NCBI GenBank assembly: GCA_021234155.1
Contig: JAJEKV010000011.1
Location: 5,721,132-5,785,131, forward strand
DNA length: 64,000 nucleotides
Source: Isoetes taiwanensis
Lineage: Eukaryota > Streptophyta > Lycopodiopsida > Isoetales > Isoetaceae
Reading direction: 5' to 3'
Under the pieces are notes generated by a model, which did not search any database, was not told the origin of the DNA, and saw only the letters and a program-made list of their open reading frames with translations. Position numbers and translations under genes: made by a program. Below are positions 10,843 through 22,225 of the stretch, piece by piece. The stretch's first letter is position 1. Each line of letters begins with the position of its first letter.

Positions 10843-11922
10843 TAGAATGGGGCTTGCATGAAAACGACAAAAACCTCCCGATAGATATGCTTTTCATTCA
10901 TCTCAGCAGATTTTCTACAATGGTGGATAGTGGGTACCCGCACACATGCGAACTACCCACAAAGAAAAATAAAGGGAATGTCCAATTATATAATTTGGAC
11001 CCCAAAGAATACAATGCTAATAGATGTTTGGTTTGTGTACCTGCCGAAAGCTTATCACCGGGATTAAAAAACCCCGCCGTTTCGGGTTTTCGAGGAAAAA
11101 CCCTAGTGATAAGCCTTCGACAAGGGCCTTGGACAAACGTAAGGCTAAGAAATTGCTCCCAAAAACCCACGAATGGAGAAGTCGAAGCTGCTGCCGCTTG
11201 CCAACCAGTACCTGCACATCATCAACACTAGAATAAATGTGAAAAAATAAACCTCCCAAAGTGGAGGGGTTGATCACACATGCCACACGACAACAAAAGA
11301 AAAACCTCTTCAAATAGAGGGGCTGATCACGCGTGCTAGGCAACAAATACATTAAGCAATTAAGGGAGGGAGGGTGGGTTTCAAAGAATAGAGAATAAGG
11401 CACTGCTGAGAGAGAAGAGAAAGTGCTGATGAGACGTTAATGAAGAACCTCGGCTAATATAGCGATCTCCCAACCAGAGAAAGCATGCAACGCATGCATG
11501 CGACACATGCATGTTCGCCCCCTCTAGAATCTCGATCCGAGGGCTCGGATCGATGGGATTCTAGAATGGGGCTCGCATGAAAACGACAAAAACCTCCCGA
11601 ATAGAAGAGAATTTCCTTATCGATACGGGATCGAGGGCGAAAGGCAAAGGATTATGGCCAAAGAAGAGGCAAGGCCAAGAAAGGACATGCCAAAACATGA
11701 ATGAAATGCCAAGTTGGTCAATCCCAGCAGGGAAAAGCCCCTCCCCTGCATGGTTTCAAAGAATAGAGAATAAGATACTATTGAGAGAGAAGACGAAGCG
11801 CTGATGAGACGTTAATGAAGAACCTCACCTAATATAGCGATCTCCCAACCAGAGAAAGCATGCAATGCATGCATGCTCGCCCCCTCTAGACTTTCGATCC
11901 GAGGGCTCGGATCGATGGGATT
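10843..11922. repeat. Two-unit tandem repeat (719 bp and 361 bp)
   Basis: Unit 1 (10,843-11,561) and unit 2 (11,562-11,922) both open with TAGAATGGGGCT(T/C)GCATG and close with a block around GGTTTCAAAGAATAGAGAAT ... GAGGGCTCGGATCGATGGG. Unit 2 lacks most of the middle of unit 1. The closing block (about 11,376-11,561 and 11,752-11,922) is about 95% conserved and includes CATGC-rich palindromes. No convincing coding region is seen. Nature unknown; the equal unit ends suggest tandem duplication with a later internal deletion. Confidence 0.75.
11240..11340. repeat. Pair of hairpin repeats
   Basis: Two tandem copies of about 50 bp each carry a short hairpin (CCTCCCAAAGTGGAGG, then CCTCTTCAAATAGAGG) followed by GG(T/C)TGATCAC(A/G)C(A/G)TGC. 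The compensating arm changes keep the stems paired. Confidence 0.55.
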
Positions 11923-12921
11923 TGCAAAAAGACCTTGAGGTCAATGCCATATCATCGTGCCACATCAACAATTTGAGAACACCATCATCTAGTTACCAAG
12001 TTTGACTTAAAGCTCCAAAATCTTAAGTTTCTTAAAGGTCAAATATTTGCTCTTGTTTGCCACCCCATTGCCTAGTCACCATACTTCTATTTTTTGCTCC
12101 CAAGGAGAGGGAGGGCGGGAGGGAGGGAGGGAGAGAGCTCTTCCACATGATAGCTTTTTTTGTGGGAGGTGATGAGAGATGGTGAAAGGCGAGAGGGAGG
12201 TGAGAGTGGGAAAAACACACGCTCACCTTTTATTGTCCGAGAGGCATTTTTTGGCCTACCTGGCGGATGGACCGTTTCCCATCGGGTTATGCCAGTTAAG
12301 CTTAACCCTGCCGGAATGTTTTTCGCCTTGTATTTTTGGCCCACAAATCCCTTGTATTCTAGCAGTGTTGCTGAGCTTCTTGGTGCAATTCCGATCGGAC
12401 CAAGGCCGATTGAGAACAAGATAAGGATTATTGCTTCAGATGTTTTCATCCTTGCATCACTTTTTTGCATAATTTCGGCAAATGGAATGGGGATTTCATG
12501 GCAAAATTTTGATTATCTTCATTCTTGACTGACTTCTAGATCCTAGACTTGATAGTATGAGAAGGGCTTCGGATCATTCAAAGGCCTTTGTTCCTCCAAG
12601 GCGTGGGAAGGAATTTCGGTCAAGAAAAAAAAAAAGGAACCGGATCAGTATCTGTCCCTGTAATTCAAGCATTTGTTGTTGAAAATGAGCCAAAGAGAAC
12701 AAGAAGAAGATCCGATTCCACCACAGTTTGAGCTAGAAGGATAAACTTTGAAGCAGGGCAAGTAAGTCAAAATTCTGTTTTTGACGGAAAATCCCAAGCA
12801 TTGATGGTTATGGATCCGATTTTCGATATAGTGGTGCCGAAAGCTAAGCGAAAATCACTGCTAGAATGGTCTCACCAAACCGGTCAGTGTTTATATAAAT
12901 TGAGCTCTATGTTAATATAAC
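11923..12921. other. No confident gene; G-rich run and ambiguous open frames
   Basis: A GGGAGGGAGGG-type run lies at about 12,105-12,135. Both strands are open between about 12,090 and 12,530. The minus frame has a hydrophobic stretch (AIILILFSIGLGPIGIAP) and the plus frame starts near 12,160, but neither resembles a known protein. I see no other feature. Confidence 0.35.
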
Positions 12922-13248
12922 CTGAGAGGTAGAAGCATGAAAGGGTGGGCAAAAAAAGTGCCAATATTTTACATTTACAGATTCAAAATGTAAGGTATTC
13001 AAGTCTAGTGTACAACTCCAAAATGTAAAATACATGTTTGATCGATTGAGGAAAGTTCAAAATGTGCGCGAAGATTTCGGGAGAATTTGGTATAATTATG
13101 GAGAATATTGGACGTCAACCACCTTTATTAATGATAGGCAACTCCATGTAAAATTCAAAATGTACATTACAAATACTTTAACCCAGTTCAATTTTTTACA
13201 TTAATATACAAAAAAATTCAATCACCCTTTTATGCTTCTACCCTGAGA
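12922..13248. mobile_element. MITE with exact 6 bp target duplication
   Basis: CTGAGA at 12,922-12,927 and 13,243-13,248 flanks a 315 bp non-coding insert (12,928-13,242). The ends are inverted repeats: GGTAGAAGCATGAAAGGGTG on the left and its near-perfect reverse complement on the right (one mismatch in 20). The interior is AT-rich with repeated CAAAATGTA motifs. This is a textbook miniature inverted-repeat element. The superfamily is not assigned; the family that moved it is not visible here. Confidence 0.88.
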
Positions 13249-13479
13249 TAAGTGTATACAAACAAAGTAAGCTTGTTATTCTTTATAGAAACAAAGTAAG
13301 CAACAAATCAAGTTCAGTATTCTCGGATTTCAATTCAATATAACTACAACACTGTCTACAATAGGGAGTGAACATAACTTCTTTAAGATTCATTTCTCCA
13401 AATTTTGGAGGAGGATGTGCCTGATCTGATCTCCCTCTTCTTGTTCATATATTGAGTGTCACAATGCTCTACCTGTGGG

Positions 13480-14560
13480 AAATTTGGCGTCAATGGTAGC
13501 AATCCATTCCCTCTTTTTCAAAAATATAGTAGTTCCACAACACAGTACATGTATACACGATTTTGCTAGCTTGTGATGCTTGAACTGTGAGGATCTTCAA
13601 TATTCTCCATTTCTCCTTAATTATGCCAAAACCATTTTTAATAACAACCCTACCTCTGCAGATTCTCTTGTTGAATTGATTCTTCTTGCAATCAGGATCG
13701 GGAAAGGTCTGCTAGGATATGCAAAATCACCAAGTAGTTAAGGAGGTATGTTTACAATTATATCCTCCTCAGTAGGCATTCCTTTTTTAATCTTCTTCCC
13801 TTTCTAACAACGGGCTCCTGTAATATAGATTTGGAGGCTAGCCTGTTATAAATGGTACTTTTTCTGAAATGGCCAGAATCATGTACAGATCCTACTCTAA
13901 TACAACACACATTGACAAACAATTTACCATGAGTTACATAGCCTTGAAACAGAATGGAGTGTCTTTTATTTTTGCTGTAATAGTCATTTGCATGATCCTT
14001 TTTCTTTGGTTTTCTGTAAAGTATATGTGGCTGCCATCAACTACAACAAACACATTAGGAAGAGCAGTGGCTTCCTTAAATTCTTCTATAATGCCAAGTA
14101 ATCTCTGCCTGATAGAATGGCTACAAATCTTTTATATAGCATGCTCTTGGAAGCCAAAGCAAGTGTGACCTTCCTGACATACTTCTGAACCGTGGACAGA
14201 CCAGCATAAAATCTCCTTCCATATGTAGAGGAGATTCACAGTGAGCTAAGAAATAAACAACCATAGCTACAACCCTTCTTAGCTCAATGGGAGCCCTCAC
14301 TTTATTACTTGGTTTTACAAAATATTGGGCTAGAAGACCTACCAGTGTTTCGAATGAAAATCTTGACATCCTGTAGCACTATCTCCACATATCATCTTCA
14401 TAAGAGGGCAAGCAATTCCAGGTATGGTTGTCAATGCTATCGCACTGTGTGGTTTGTCTCAAAGCAACCCAAAATCTTCTTGAAGGCCTCTTCAGTCTAG
14501 CGGACCCCAACAACATCAAGTTTAATCGACAACAAGTCATGAGTCAGCTACTTTCTATGA
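13480..14560 (-). pseudogene. PIF/Harbinger transposase relic (DDE_Tnp_4-like)
   Basis: Read right to left: SFETLVGLLAQYF and APIELRRVVAMVVYFLAH (about 14,360-14,240) match the N-terminal helix-rich region of Harbinger transposases. VFVVVDGSHI (near 14,050) carries the first catalytic Asp. YLLGDFAYPSRPFP (near 13,720) carries the second. VVIKNGFGIIKEKWRIL (near 13,640) corresponds to the VERAFGRLKGRWRIL-type block, where the catalytic Glu is not preserved. Stops and frameshifts occur throughout. Known Harbinger nucleases cut and paste DNA; this copy is dead. The left edge of the 30.7 kb duplication (about 13,840) falls inside it, so the second copy has only the right part. Confidence 0.7.
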
Positions 14561-14878
14561 ATCCGTCCTCTATAGCAAACTCCAAGAGCTTCGCATTGTC
14601 ATCTGAAGCTATAAGGCTTAAGCAAAACTACTGCATTGCAATGCCGACCATAATAGTGTGCAAGACCATGCCAATCATCCCCAAAATCAACGGGTCCATA
14701 CGAAATTTGTCTTCAAGCCGGAATATGTAGCATAATAACAGGGGGTTTTCTTTGTGTTTTTGTACGCTTTTCACTAAGGTTTTCCTATGATTTCGTGATG
14801 TATTCAAATGGATGTACTAATGCGTACATCTAGAGTGCATCATTTCCGAGCCATTGATTTTAGCCTTTTTTTTTCAAT

Positions 14879-15105
14879 GGTCAACAACCAATGGCTCACA
14901 ACAAAAGCCCTTTTTTGTGCGTGTGGTGCATAATGGTCAACAACCAATGGCTCACAACAAAAGCCCTTTTTTTGTGCGTGTGGTGCATAATGATCAATAA
15001 CCAATGGCTCACAACAAAAGCCCTCTTTTTGTGCGTGTGGTGCATAATGGTCAACAACCAATGGCTCACAACAAAAGCCCTCTTTTTGTGTGTGTGGTGC
15101 ATAAT
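14879..15105. repeat. Tandem repeat, four units of 56-57 bp
   Basis: Units begin at 14,879, 14,935, 14,992 and 15,049. Each reads G(G/A)TCAA(C/T)AACCAATGGCTCA, then ACAAAAGCCC, a T run and GTGCGTGTGGTGCATAAT. Units differ mainly in T-run length. Open frames across it are a by-product of the repeat. Confidence 0.9.
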
Positions 15106-15644
15106 GGGCACATGAAGGGCTTGAAGGGCGCATGTAGTGCAGTTTCCCCGCCGGCAACACATTTCTTATCATAACTTTTGATCCAGAGCTCTGTTTGAGA
15201 TGATTTGTATTGCTTTGGAAAGCTCTCTCCGAGATCTTTTTGATAGTGTATGATATGAATATGTTTGGTTAAGTTATCTATGGTAAAACATCAATTTTTC
15301 GGCCCGGGTTTGGTAGGCTTTCACATCCTACCAGCTGATTAATACAAGATTACGCTATTGGATATTGTTTTATGGCTCATTCCGAATGAAGGTTGCAAAA
15401 AATTACCATGCATTTTTAGATTTTTGAGGCAGTTATTAAGCAAATTCCAAGGCTTCTAGATCCTTGTACTAACAAGCAGAAAAGTTTCCCACTTTGGTTT
15501 CTCACCACAAGAATCCATGGAGGCCAAAGGCTGCTGTTAAATTCCAGTTGAAAAATGTTTATAATGGGATCAATCCGCTCTATCTTTATGGTAACTTTTA
15601 CTTATGTTCTATTTGTTTCATTGTGATGAAATTCAAAAGCTAGA
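15106..15644. other. No gene seen
   Basis: AT-rich sequence between the tandem repeat and the foldback element. No coding similarity, RNA gene or clear repeat was recognised. Confidence 0.4.
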
Positions 15645-16429
15645 GGTGATGAAAGCCTCAAATGAATTCTAGTTTTTTTCTGGTTTGAATTCTAAAATTT
15701 TTGTCACACCGGGGGGCACGTCCCTAAGGCCAAGACAAACCATTAACATCCAATATATAAAAATTAAATCCCCCAACACATAACAACCAACACATAACAA
15801 CCATTGACATTAACAACCAACACATAACTACCATTGACATTAATTAACACAACCGTTGGGTCCAACACATTTAAATTAAAATCCCCCTTAAACCCCCTTT
15901 GGTTTGGGTGCATATTCACACGGGGGTGACTCCGGACAACGAGAGCTGTTGGATAGGCATATTCACCCCTTATTCCTTAATCTACACCGTACGTAAAGTT
16001 CCTCGTTTGTGGGGTATGCAAGTACAAAATTTGCTATATTGTATAACAAAATTCGCAAAATACTATAAGATTTCAAGCAGAATACTATATGGTGTTGATT
16101 TTGTACGTGCAAAATACAATTATGAGGGCTCTCGCTGCCCTACGTCACCCCCCGTGTTAATATGCACCCAAACCAAAGGGGGTTTAAGGGGGATTTTAAT
16201 TTAAATGTGTTGGACCCAACGGTTGTGTTAATTAATGTCAATGGTAGTTATGTGTTGGTTGTTAATGTCAATGGTTGTTATGTGTTGGTTGTTATGTATT
16301 GGGGGATTTAATTTTTATATATTGGATGTTAATGGTTTGTCTTGGCCTTAGGGACGTCCCCCCCGGTGTGACAGAAATTTTAGAATTCAAACAGAAAAAA
16401 ACTAGAATTCATTTGAGGCTTTCATCACC
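15645..16429. mobile_element. Foldback (long inverted repeat) element
   Basis: Left arm 15,645-15,930 and right arm 16,144-16,429 are reverse complements of each other over about 286 bp with only a few mismatches, around a 213 bp spacer. The arms start GGTGATGAAAGCCTCA and contain GTCACACCGGGG and short internal repeats (ACACATAACAACCA). As RNA it would form a very long hairpin. Foldback MITEs of this shape are common plant sources of 24-nt siRNA or miRNA-like precursors. No clear target duplication was found. A degraded second copy is at about 46,360-47,105. Confidence 0.88.
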
Positions 16430-18320
16430 CTCCCCTCCCCCCCCGGTGTAGCAGAGGTTTGGGGAAAATGAAAGAAAGAAAGGCAATTGATGGTTCAAAA
16501 ATTGGTTGCGCCAACAAACATTGAATTCTGGCAGGCCGAAAGATTTTGGCGTTCTCTGTTTCCGGTTCTTCAGCAAAACGACCGATGTTAAGGCCCAAGA
16601 GATAAGCTTCTCTCGAGCTCGAGAGGAGCTATACGTACAAAAATTATCTCTCGCCATAAACGACGAGAGATGAAAAATTCCCGAACATGTGGGAAGCGTG
16701 TGTGTGTGTGTGTGTGTGCTCCATTCATTTGAGGTAGATTCCTCTTCTATCGGCCAACTAATTGTATAATAGGGCCCATCCTAAGAATGCCATGGGATAT
16801 TCCTTGGATCGGAATGGCCTACCTTGCATCTTCTATTTATACCGCCTCTTTCCTCTTTTCCAGTCATCGGCATTCTCTTGAGCTCAATTTTCTTGCTGCT
16901 CGTTTTTGGCTCCACAAGTTTCTCGCCCCCCTCTTCCTCTATCATATCTAAATTTGTTGGTCGCATTTACGTCTGTTTTCCGTTCTCTCATTTTACGTTC
17001 TATTGTTGAAGTTGCTCCATTTCCTGTTAGTTGGTTAGCCATCTGTATGTCTGTCTATTTTTTTGGGTCTCGCTGCAACCCTCGATATCCTCCATGTTTC
17101 TTTCTATCTTATTTGAAAGTACATATATTCTTATTTTCTATTTTTCTCGGCATGGAATTGTAGCATCCGAGACATATTTATCATTTCATTCTTTTTCGGT
17201 GTGGTACCGTAGCCTCCAAAACATAATTCTTTTTCATGTTCTCTCGGCTTGGCATTGTAGCCTCCGAGACAGCACTACTCGGACATTTTTTCGGTGATGG
17301 CCATTCCGCGGACGGTTTCCGAGTGGTTGGCTGTTGTTTCTTTCTCGGCATGGTCATGGAGCCTCTGAGTCTTATTATTCTTGTGAACTATATTGTGCTG
17401 ATGCGCAAGGCATCTAAACTCGTTGATCGGTCATTCTCTTTTGTCAGCCTTCATTTTTGCAGGTTACTTTTGAGAGTATATTAGTTATGACAAGGCGAGG
17501 GGTCGTGCTTCATTCTTTGGGGGTGCCTCGCCATCATGTTTATCGGAGAATTCTTGGTTGACAAATGCTAGCGATCGAGCATCCCCTTTTGGGTGCTTCA
17601 ACTCTTTGTTGGCGCATCAGTTTTCAAGTTATTACCATTCTAGTTCGTGCGTCGTAGGCATTTCTCGAGAGCGTTGGGCGACCGTTTCTCATTAGGGTTT
17701 TCCTCGAAAATGCACTCATCTAGGCCTAATGCTTCATGTGTACCTGATAGGCAACATAGATCTTATTCAAGCTTGTGGAGAAGATTATGCAAGACAAAAA
17801 GATAAAAAAGCCCCACAAGGACATGCTCAAGCTCTTGGCCATCACAATGGTCTCAAATTCACAAAAGAATAGCTTCGAGGAGCAATGAAGCTTGAAGAAT
17901 GGCGATCTATCTATGTTGTGAGCCTAGCTCGTTGATCTTCGACCACAAAGGTACAAAACGAGTGGTGCAGATTTTACAAAAAGAACGAAGATGTCCAGTG
18001 ACACGGAAAAAATCGAGCCCTTTTTCAAGTTTTTATTTTCAAATTTTGCGAAAGTCCATTGGGGAACGTTAAAAAAAGTTTAGGGCAGTGTGGTTAAAAA
18101 ACCCCACCTACGTCTTATGTTTTGTACACGTTCATAGAAAACCTTCACAACATACCCTCTTTATCAATATTCTCTGCATCTCCTGCAGCACGTCAATGGA
18201 TTTTTCAATTTTCCCATCATGCCATTTGCTTCCTTACTACCTCTGTGCAATACAATCTTTTTCAGCTGTGCTCATACATTGACTACCCTAGTGTTGTGTG
18301 GATAAAATCCAGATCGCATT
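16430..18320. repeat. Non-coding stretch with (TG)n and ~49 bp diverged tandem repeats
   Basis: A (TG)n run lies at about 16,699-16,719. At about 17,142-17,375 a unit of the form TTTCTCGGCATGG..TTGTAGC.TCCGAGAC recurs four to five times at roughly 49 bp spacing with substantial divergence. The rest holds no recognisable gene. Confidence 0.5.
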
Positions 18321-18327
18321 TTGCACA

Positions 18328-19880
18328 TTACAAATGCAAATCTTGATTAGCTATGGGTTCAAATGGCTTCGAGTGGCTGGTACACAAATATCTGAATCCA
18401 GTGGGTGTGTGCATCCTACGAAGACCAAAATTCTGTAGAGATATACGTTTACCATGTAGGGTATGCTGTAAAAACTCCTTGAGCACTAAGGGATCAGGTC
18501 TAGCATCCCAATCTTTTTTCAATTCTGTTTCCAAATCTGAAGAAAATTCTTTGAGAACCTCTGGAAGTATTGCTTTCTGTATCACTGCTGACCCAGTAAA
18601 TAATGGAAGCGGGCAAGCATTTGTAGTCAAGCCAGCTGCTGCCATTTTTGTTGCAAGAGTAAGAATCTGCAATGCTGGCGCAAGCACATGAGCTGCCTTC
18701 ACTGCCCATTGTCCTGTTAACTTGAACTCGAAACGTTTAGCTCTAGCATCATCCACTGCATGTGCCCCCATTTCCCATTCACACATAAAGTGCAAAACAA
18801 CTTTCTTTTCAAACAACGCGGACAATTTTGTCACAAATTGATGCTTGCTCTTCAGACATGGAAATTTTGGAAAGCCTGGATCTACCAGGTTCATAATCTT
18901 CAGCATTTTGCTTGTCATTTTTGAGCTCCAAATTTGTACATCCTTTTCCAAATTGCCCAGTTCCTTTCTTATTTCTTCCATTGACATTTTTAGTTCTTCC
19001 TGTGACCTTTTTATTTCTTCCACTGACATTTTTACTTCTCCAATTAACACTTTCATTTCTTCATTTGAGTTCAGTAGTCTGCTAGAGCCAGTCACCTGAT
19101 CCTTAATCTTGCCTCCTAGTTGGAGAAGTTTGTTTAGATATGGTATTGGATTTCTCCGGCTTCCATGACTTCTCGAGCATTCTGGTATTGTTATTTCAAT
19201 ATCAAGTTCAAATTTCTTAATGACTTCTTTACTTATGTTCAGCAAGTAAACAATGATTTCGATTGGTGAAAGCAATGTTTTATGTTCTGTGGACCTGCCA
19301 TTGTGCCACTTGTGTGCATATTTTACACTATACTCTGTTAACTCTGCCATTATCACTGACAAAAGTTCAGTATCAATATCAAGAGGATCTAAAGATTCCA
19401 CTGCACCACTTCCAATGACCTTTTCGCACAGCTCAACGGTTGGACAAACAGAATCAGCATAGCAAATTTCATGGATCTGATTAATGATGCGGGCAAGAAT
19501 AACATGTTGATTGAAGTCATGTATTTGTTCCTCCGGAACTTTGAACATGATATCTATCCATTGTTTATTATCCCATCCTTGACCTTCCTCTTTGGTGTCA
19601 ATTCTCACAATAATGTGGATATTATTTTCAATTAACTGTATCCATGTCGATCCCATGTTGCACAGGCTCTGTCTAGACTGTAGTTTTCTGAACAATTGTT
19701 GTGGAATTGACATAGTCTCCTTATCTGCACACTCCAATCTTCTTCCCCAAAATACTTGTTTATCTGTGGTATTTTGATGCCATGTGACTGACTCTGAGAT
19801 AGCAATTGGAAGGAAAAACTCATTTGGTATGTTGCTTAAATCCCCCTCCCACGCTTTATCCTTAGGACAGATAACATTTT
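18328..19880 (-). CDS. Roco/COR-domain-like protein, C-terminal exon
   Basis: A single open frame on the minus strand runs from about 19,880 to a stop at 18,328. The first in-frame ATG is at 19,737, but the coding signal starts upstream (NVICPKDKAWEGDLSNIP, then VFWGRRLECADKETM), so this is probably the last exon of a larger gene. The segments WGRRLECADKETM...PQQLFRKLQ, CPTVELCEKVIG...DPLD, and HFMCEWEMGAHAV resemble the COR-like and C-terminal part of plant LRR-Roco proteins; I know this by pattern only. A Lys/Glu-rich repetitive segment (EEIKRSQEELKMSMEEIRKE) predicts a coiled coil. No upstream LRR or Roc GTPase is visible, because the polypurine tract lies next to it. Probably a truncated gene. 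A frameshifted copy is at about 48,890-50,420. Confidence 0.5.
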
Positions 19881-20125
19881 AGGCCATTTTAGGCATTTCT
19901 ATATTTCATTACATTGTTGTATTGTTATTATCATTTTATTGCTATTAAAAGCGGTGGTTAACCCAATTAAGAAACCTATATGTATTTTATCTTATATTAT
20001 AAAGTTTTAGCGTATGTCTTCAATCAAACCCTAATTTAGATAGTTGAGATCGTCTGATTGCATTCGAAGGCTGAGATTTATCGCACAACTTCCCACCACC
20101 GTGATTGGCCATGCTCTGATCTCTT

Positions 20126-21700
20126 AAGAGGAAAGGGAAAATGGCAGAGAAAAGGGCAAAGTGAGAGGCAAAAAGGCATGGGTAAAAGGGAAAGACGGAG
20201 AAGGGAAAAGGAAAGGGAAAAAAGCACGAAAAAGGGAAAGAAAAAGAAAGGGAGAAAAAGGAAGGAAAAAAGGACACTATGAAAAGGAAAAGGGGGAAAG
20301 GGTGAGGACAGAATAAGGGAAAAGAAAAGGGGAAGGGAGGAAAAGGAAGAAAAATAGGGCAACGGGAAAAAGGTGAAGACGGAAAGGGTGACGGAAGGGA
20401 AAAAGGGGAAGATAAGAATGATGGAGAGAAGGAAAAAAGGGCATGGAAAAATAGAAATGGAAGGAAAAAGGAAAAAGGAGGAAAAAAAAGGGAAAAGGGC
20501 ATGAGGAAAAGGGAGAGGGAAATGAGAGAGGAAGGAGAAAGTGGCACGAGAAGAGGAAAAGGGTGAGGAAAGGAAAAAAAGAAAGGGAAAAAGAGATGGA
20601 AAAAGGGAAAAGGGAAAAGCGAAAAGCAAAAAGAGAACAGAAAACATGGAATAGGAAAAGAGGAAAAGGGAAAAGGGGAAGAGGGTGGGAAAAGGAGGAA
20701 AAAGGGCATGTGAAAAAGGTAGAAAAAATGGAATGGAAAAGGGTGTGGGAAAATGGAAAGGAAAAGAGAGAAGGAAAAAAAGGGTGGAAAGGAAAGAGGA
20801 AAAGGGCATGGAAAAAGAGAAAAGGATGAAAACAAGAAGGAAAAGGAAAAAGGAAATGGGAGGCGAAAGGGGAAAGAAAAAAGAACACGAGGAATAAGGA
20901 GGGAAAATGGAAAAGAGGAAGGGAAAAAGGGCACAGAAAAAACTAGAAGAGGGAAAGGGTGAGGAAAGGGTAAAAATAAAGGGAAAAAGAGCATAGGGAA
21001 AGGGAAAAGAAAAAGAAAAAAGGGGAATAGGGACGGGGAAAAGGGGAAGAGGGTAGGGAAAGGCGGAAGAAAAGGCAAGTAAAAAAAAGTGGAAAAAAAG
21101 GAATGGAAAAATACATGGGAAAAAGGGAAAAGGAAAAAGGAAAAAGGAAAGGGAAAAAGGAAAGGGAAAGGGAAAGGGAAAGGGAAAGGGAAAGGGAAAG
21201 GGAAAGAGAAAGAGAAAAGGAAGGGGGGAAGGAAAGAGGAAAAGGGCACGGGAAAAAGGGAAAGGGTGGGAAAATGATGAAAAAAGAAGGAAAGGGAAAA
21301 AGAAAAAGGGAGGCGGAAAGGGGGGAAGGAAAGGAAAAAAGGCATGAGAAAAAAGGAAGAAGAAAATGAGAAAAAAGAGACATGAGATAAAGAAGAAGAG
21401 GGTGAGGAGAGGAAGAAAAACATAAAAAAAAAGGTGGGGAAATGGGAATGCAAAAAGGGCATGAGAAAAGGGAAGGGAAAAGAGAAAAGTAAAAGGAATG
21501 GGAAAAGGAAAGGGAAAAAAGACATGAGAAAAATGGGAAGGGTGGAGAAAGGTGAAAAAGGAAGGATAAAAGCCGTCAAAAAAGGGAAGGGGAAAGGGAA
21601 AAATGAGAAGGAGAAAAGGAAGGAAAAGAGGAGGGAGAAGAGGGTAAAAAAGAAAAGAAAAAAAAAAAGAGAGAGAAGGAGAAAAGTAAATGTGCAGGAA
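20126..21700 (+). repeat. 1.57 kb polypurine tract (plus strand)
   Basis: Almost every base on the plus strand is A or G, in AAAGGG-type motifs with occasional CATG or GCA. About 21,150-21,210 is a clean (GGGAAA)n run. The minus strand is open in two frames for more than 500 codons, giving Phe/Ser/Pro-only protein, which is an artefact of missing purine-only stop codons. Such homopurine-homopyrimidine DNA can form triplex (H-DNA). It ends about 0.2 kb left of element B. Confidence 0.95.
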
Positions 21701-21907
21701 AAAAGGATATGCAGGATAGAGCAAAGGGAATGTTATCAAATGCACACCTCTTATAGCCTAGATATGATGGACTTGGTTAATGAGTCTAAGCTGAATAGGT
21801 TTCCATCCACAAATGTCCAACATTTGCCCAGCAACGCTGGGCACCATTACTAGTACACAAATTAAAAAGCTCTAATAACACCATTACTAACTATAAATAT
21901 TATATTA

Positions 21908-21940
21908 GGGTGAAAGCGCATAGGTGGGGGACATTTCCCT
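21908..21940 (+). repeat. Left terminal inverted repeat of element B
   Basis: GGGTGAAAGCG...GGTGGGGGACATTT pairs with 30,303-30,335. It is preceded by the ATTA target duplication (21,904-21,907). Confidence 0.75.
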
Positions 21941-22225
21941 TGTCAGCGACACATTGTGCTTTAGGGGTGCTTTAGCCATTTTTCAAATTTTTTTGGGCCC
22001 GTCAAGAACACTAAGTGACGGTTTGGTTTGACGGTTAGGTCTTCGACGGCCTCAGAATTAGAATTTCGTTGTGCCATGTCATCAATCCGGAAGTAGGAGG
22101 ATCTGTTTCTCCCGCTCCCGCTAGTTTTTGGATTGCAGCAGCCAGGAATAGAATTTTGAAATGGAATTGTGGTTCGGATTTTTGTGTTTTCTCGCTCTCT
22201 GCTTCATGCAATTGTTTGGTATGTC

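Noticed and set aside
14879-15105. Repeats with even spacing, as in a CRISPR array
   Set aside because: The whole 56-57 bp unit is repeated with no unique spacers, and this is a plant genome.
14840-15172. Repeated short protein (HYAPHAQKEGFCCEPL) on the minus strand and its plus-strand mirror
   Set aside because: A product of the 56-57 bp tandem repeat being open in several frames, with no start context or homology.
15899-16204. 101-codon frame in the foldback spacer
   Set aside because: It spans both arms and the loop and has no similarity to anything; the inverted repeat explains the DNA.
20020-21745. Minus-strand open frames of 519 and 555 codons (Phe/Ser/Pro-rich), and similar ones at 50,765-52,247
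   Set aside because: They come only from a polypyrimidine strand that cannot spell most stop codons. There is no domain, and codon content is purely compositional.
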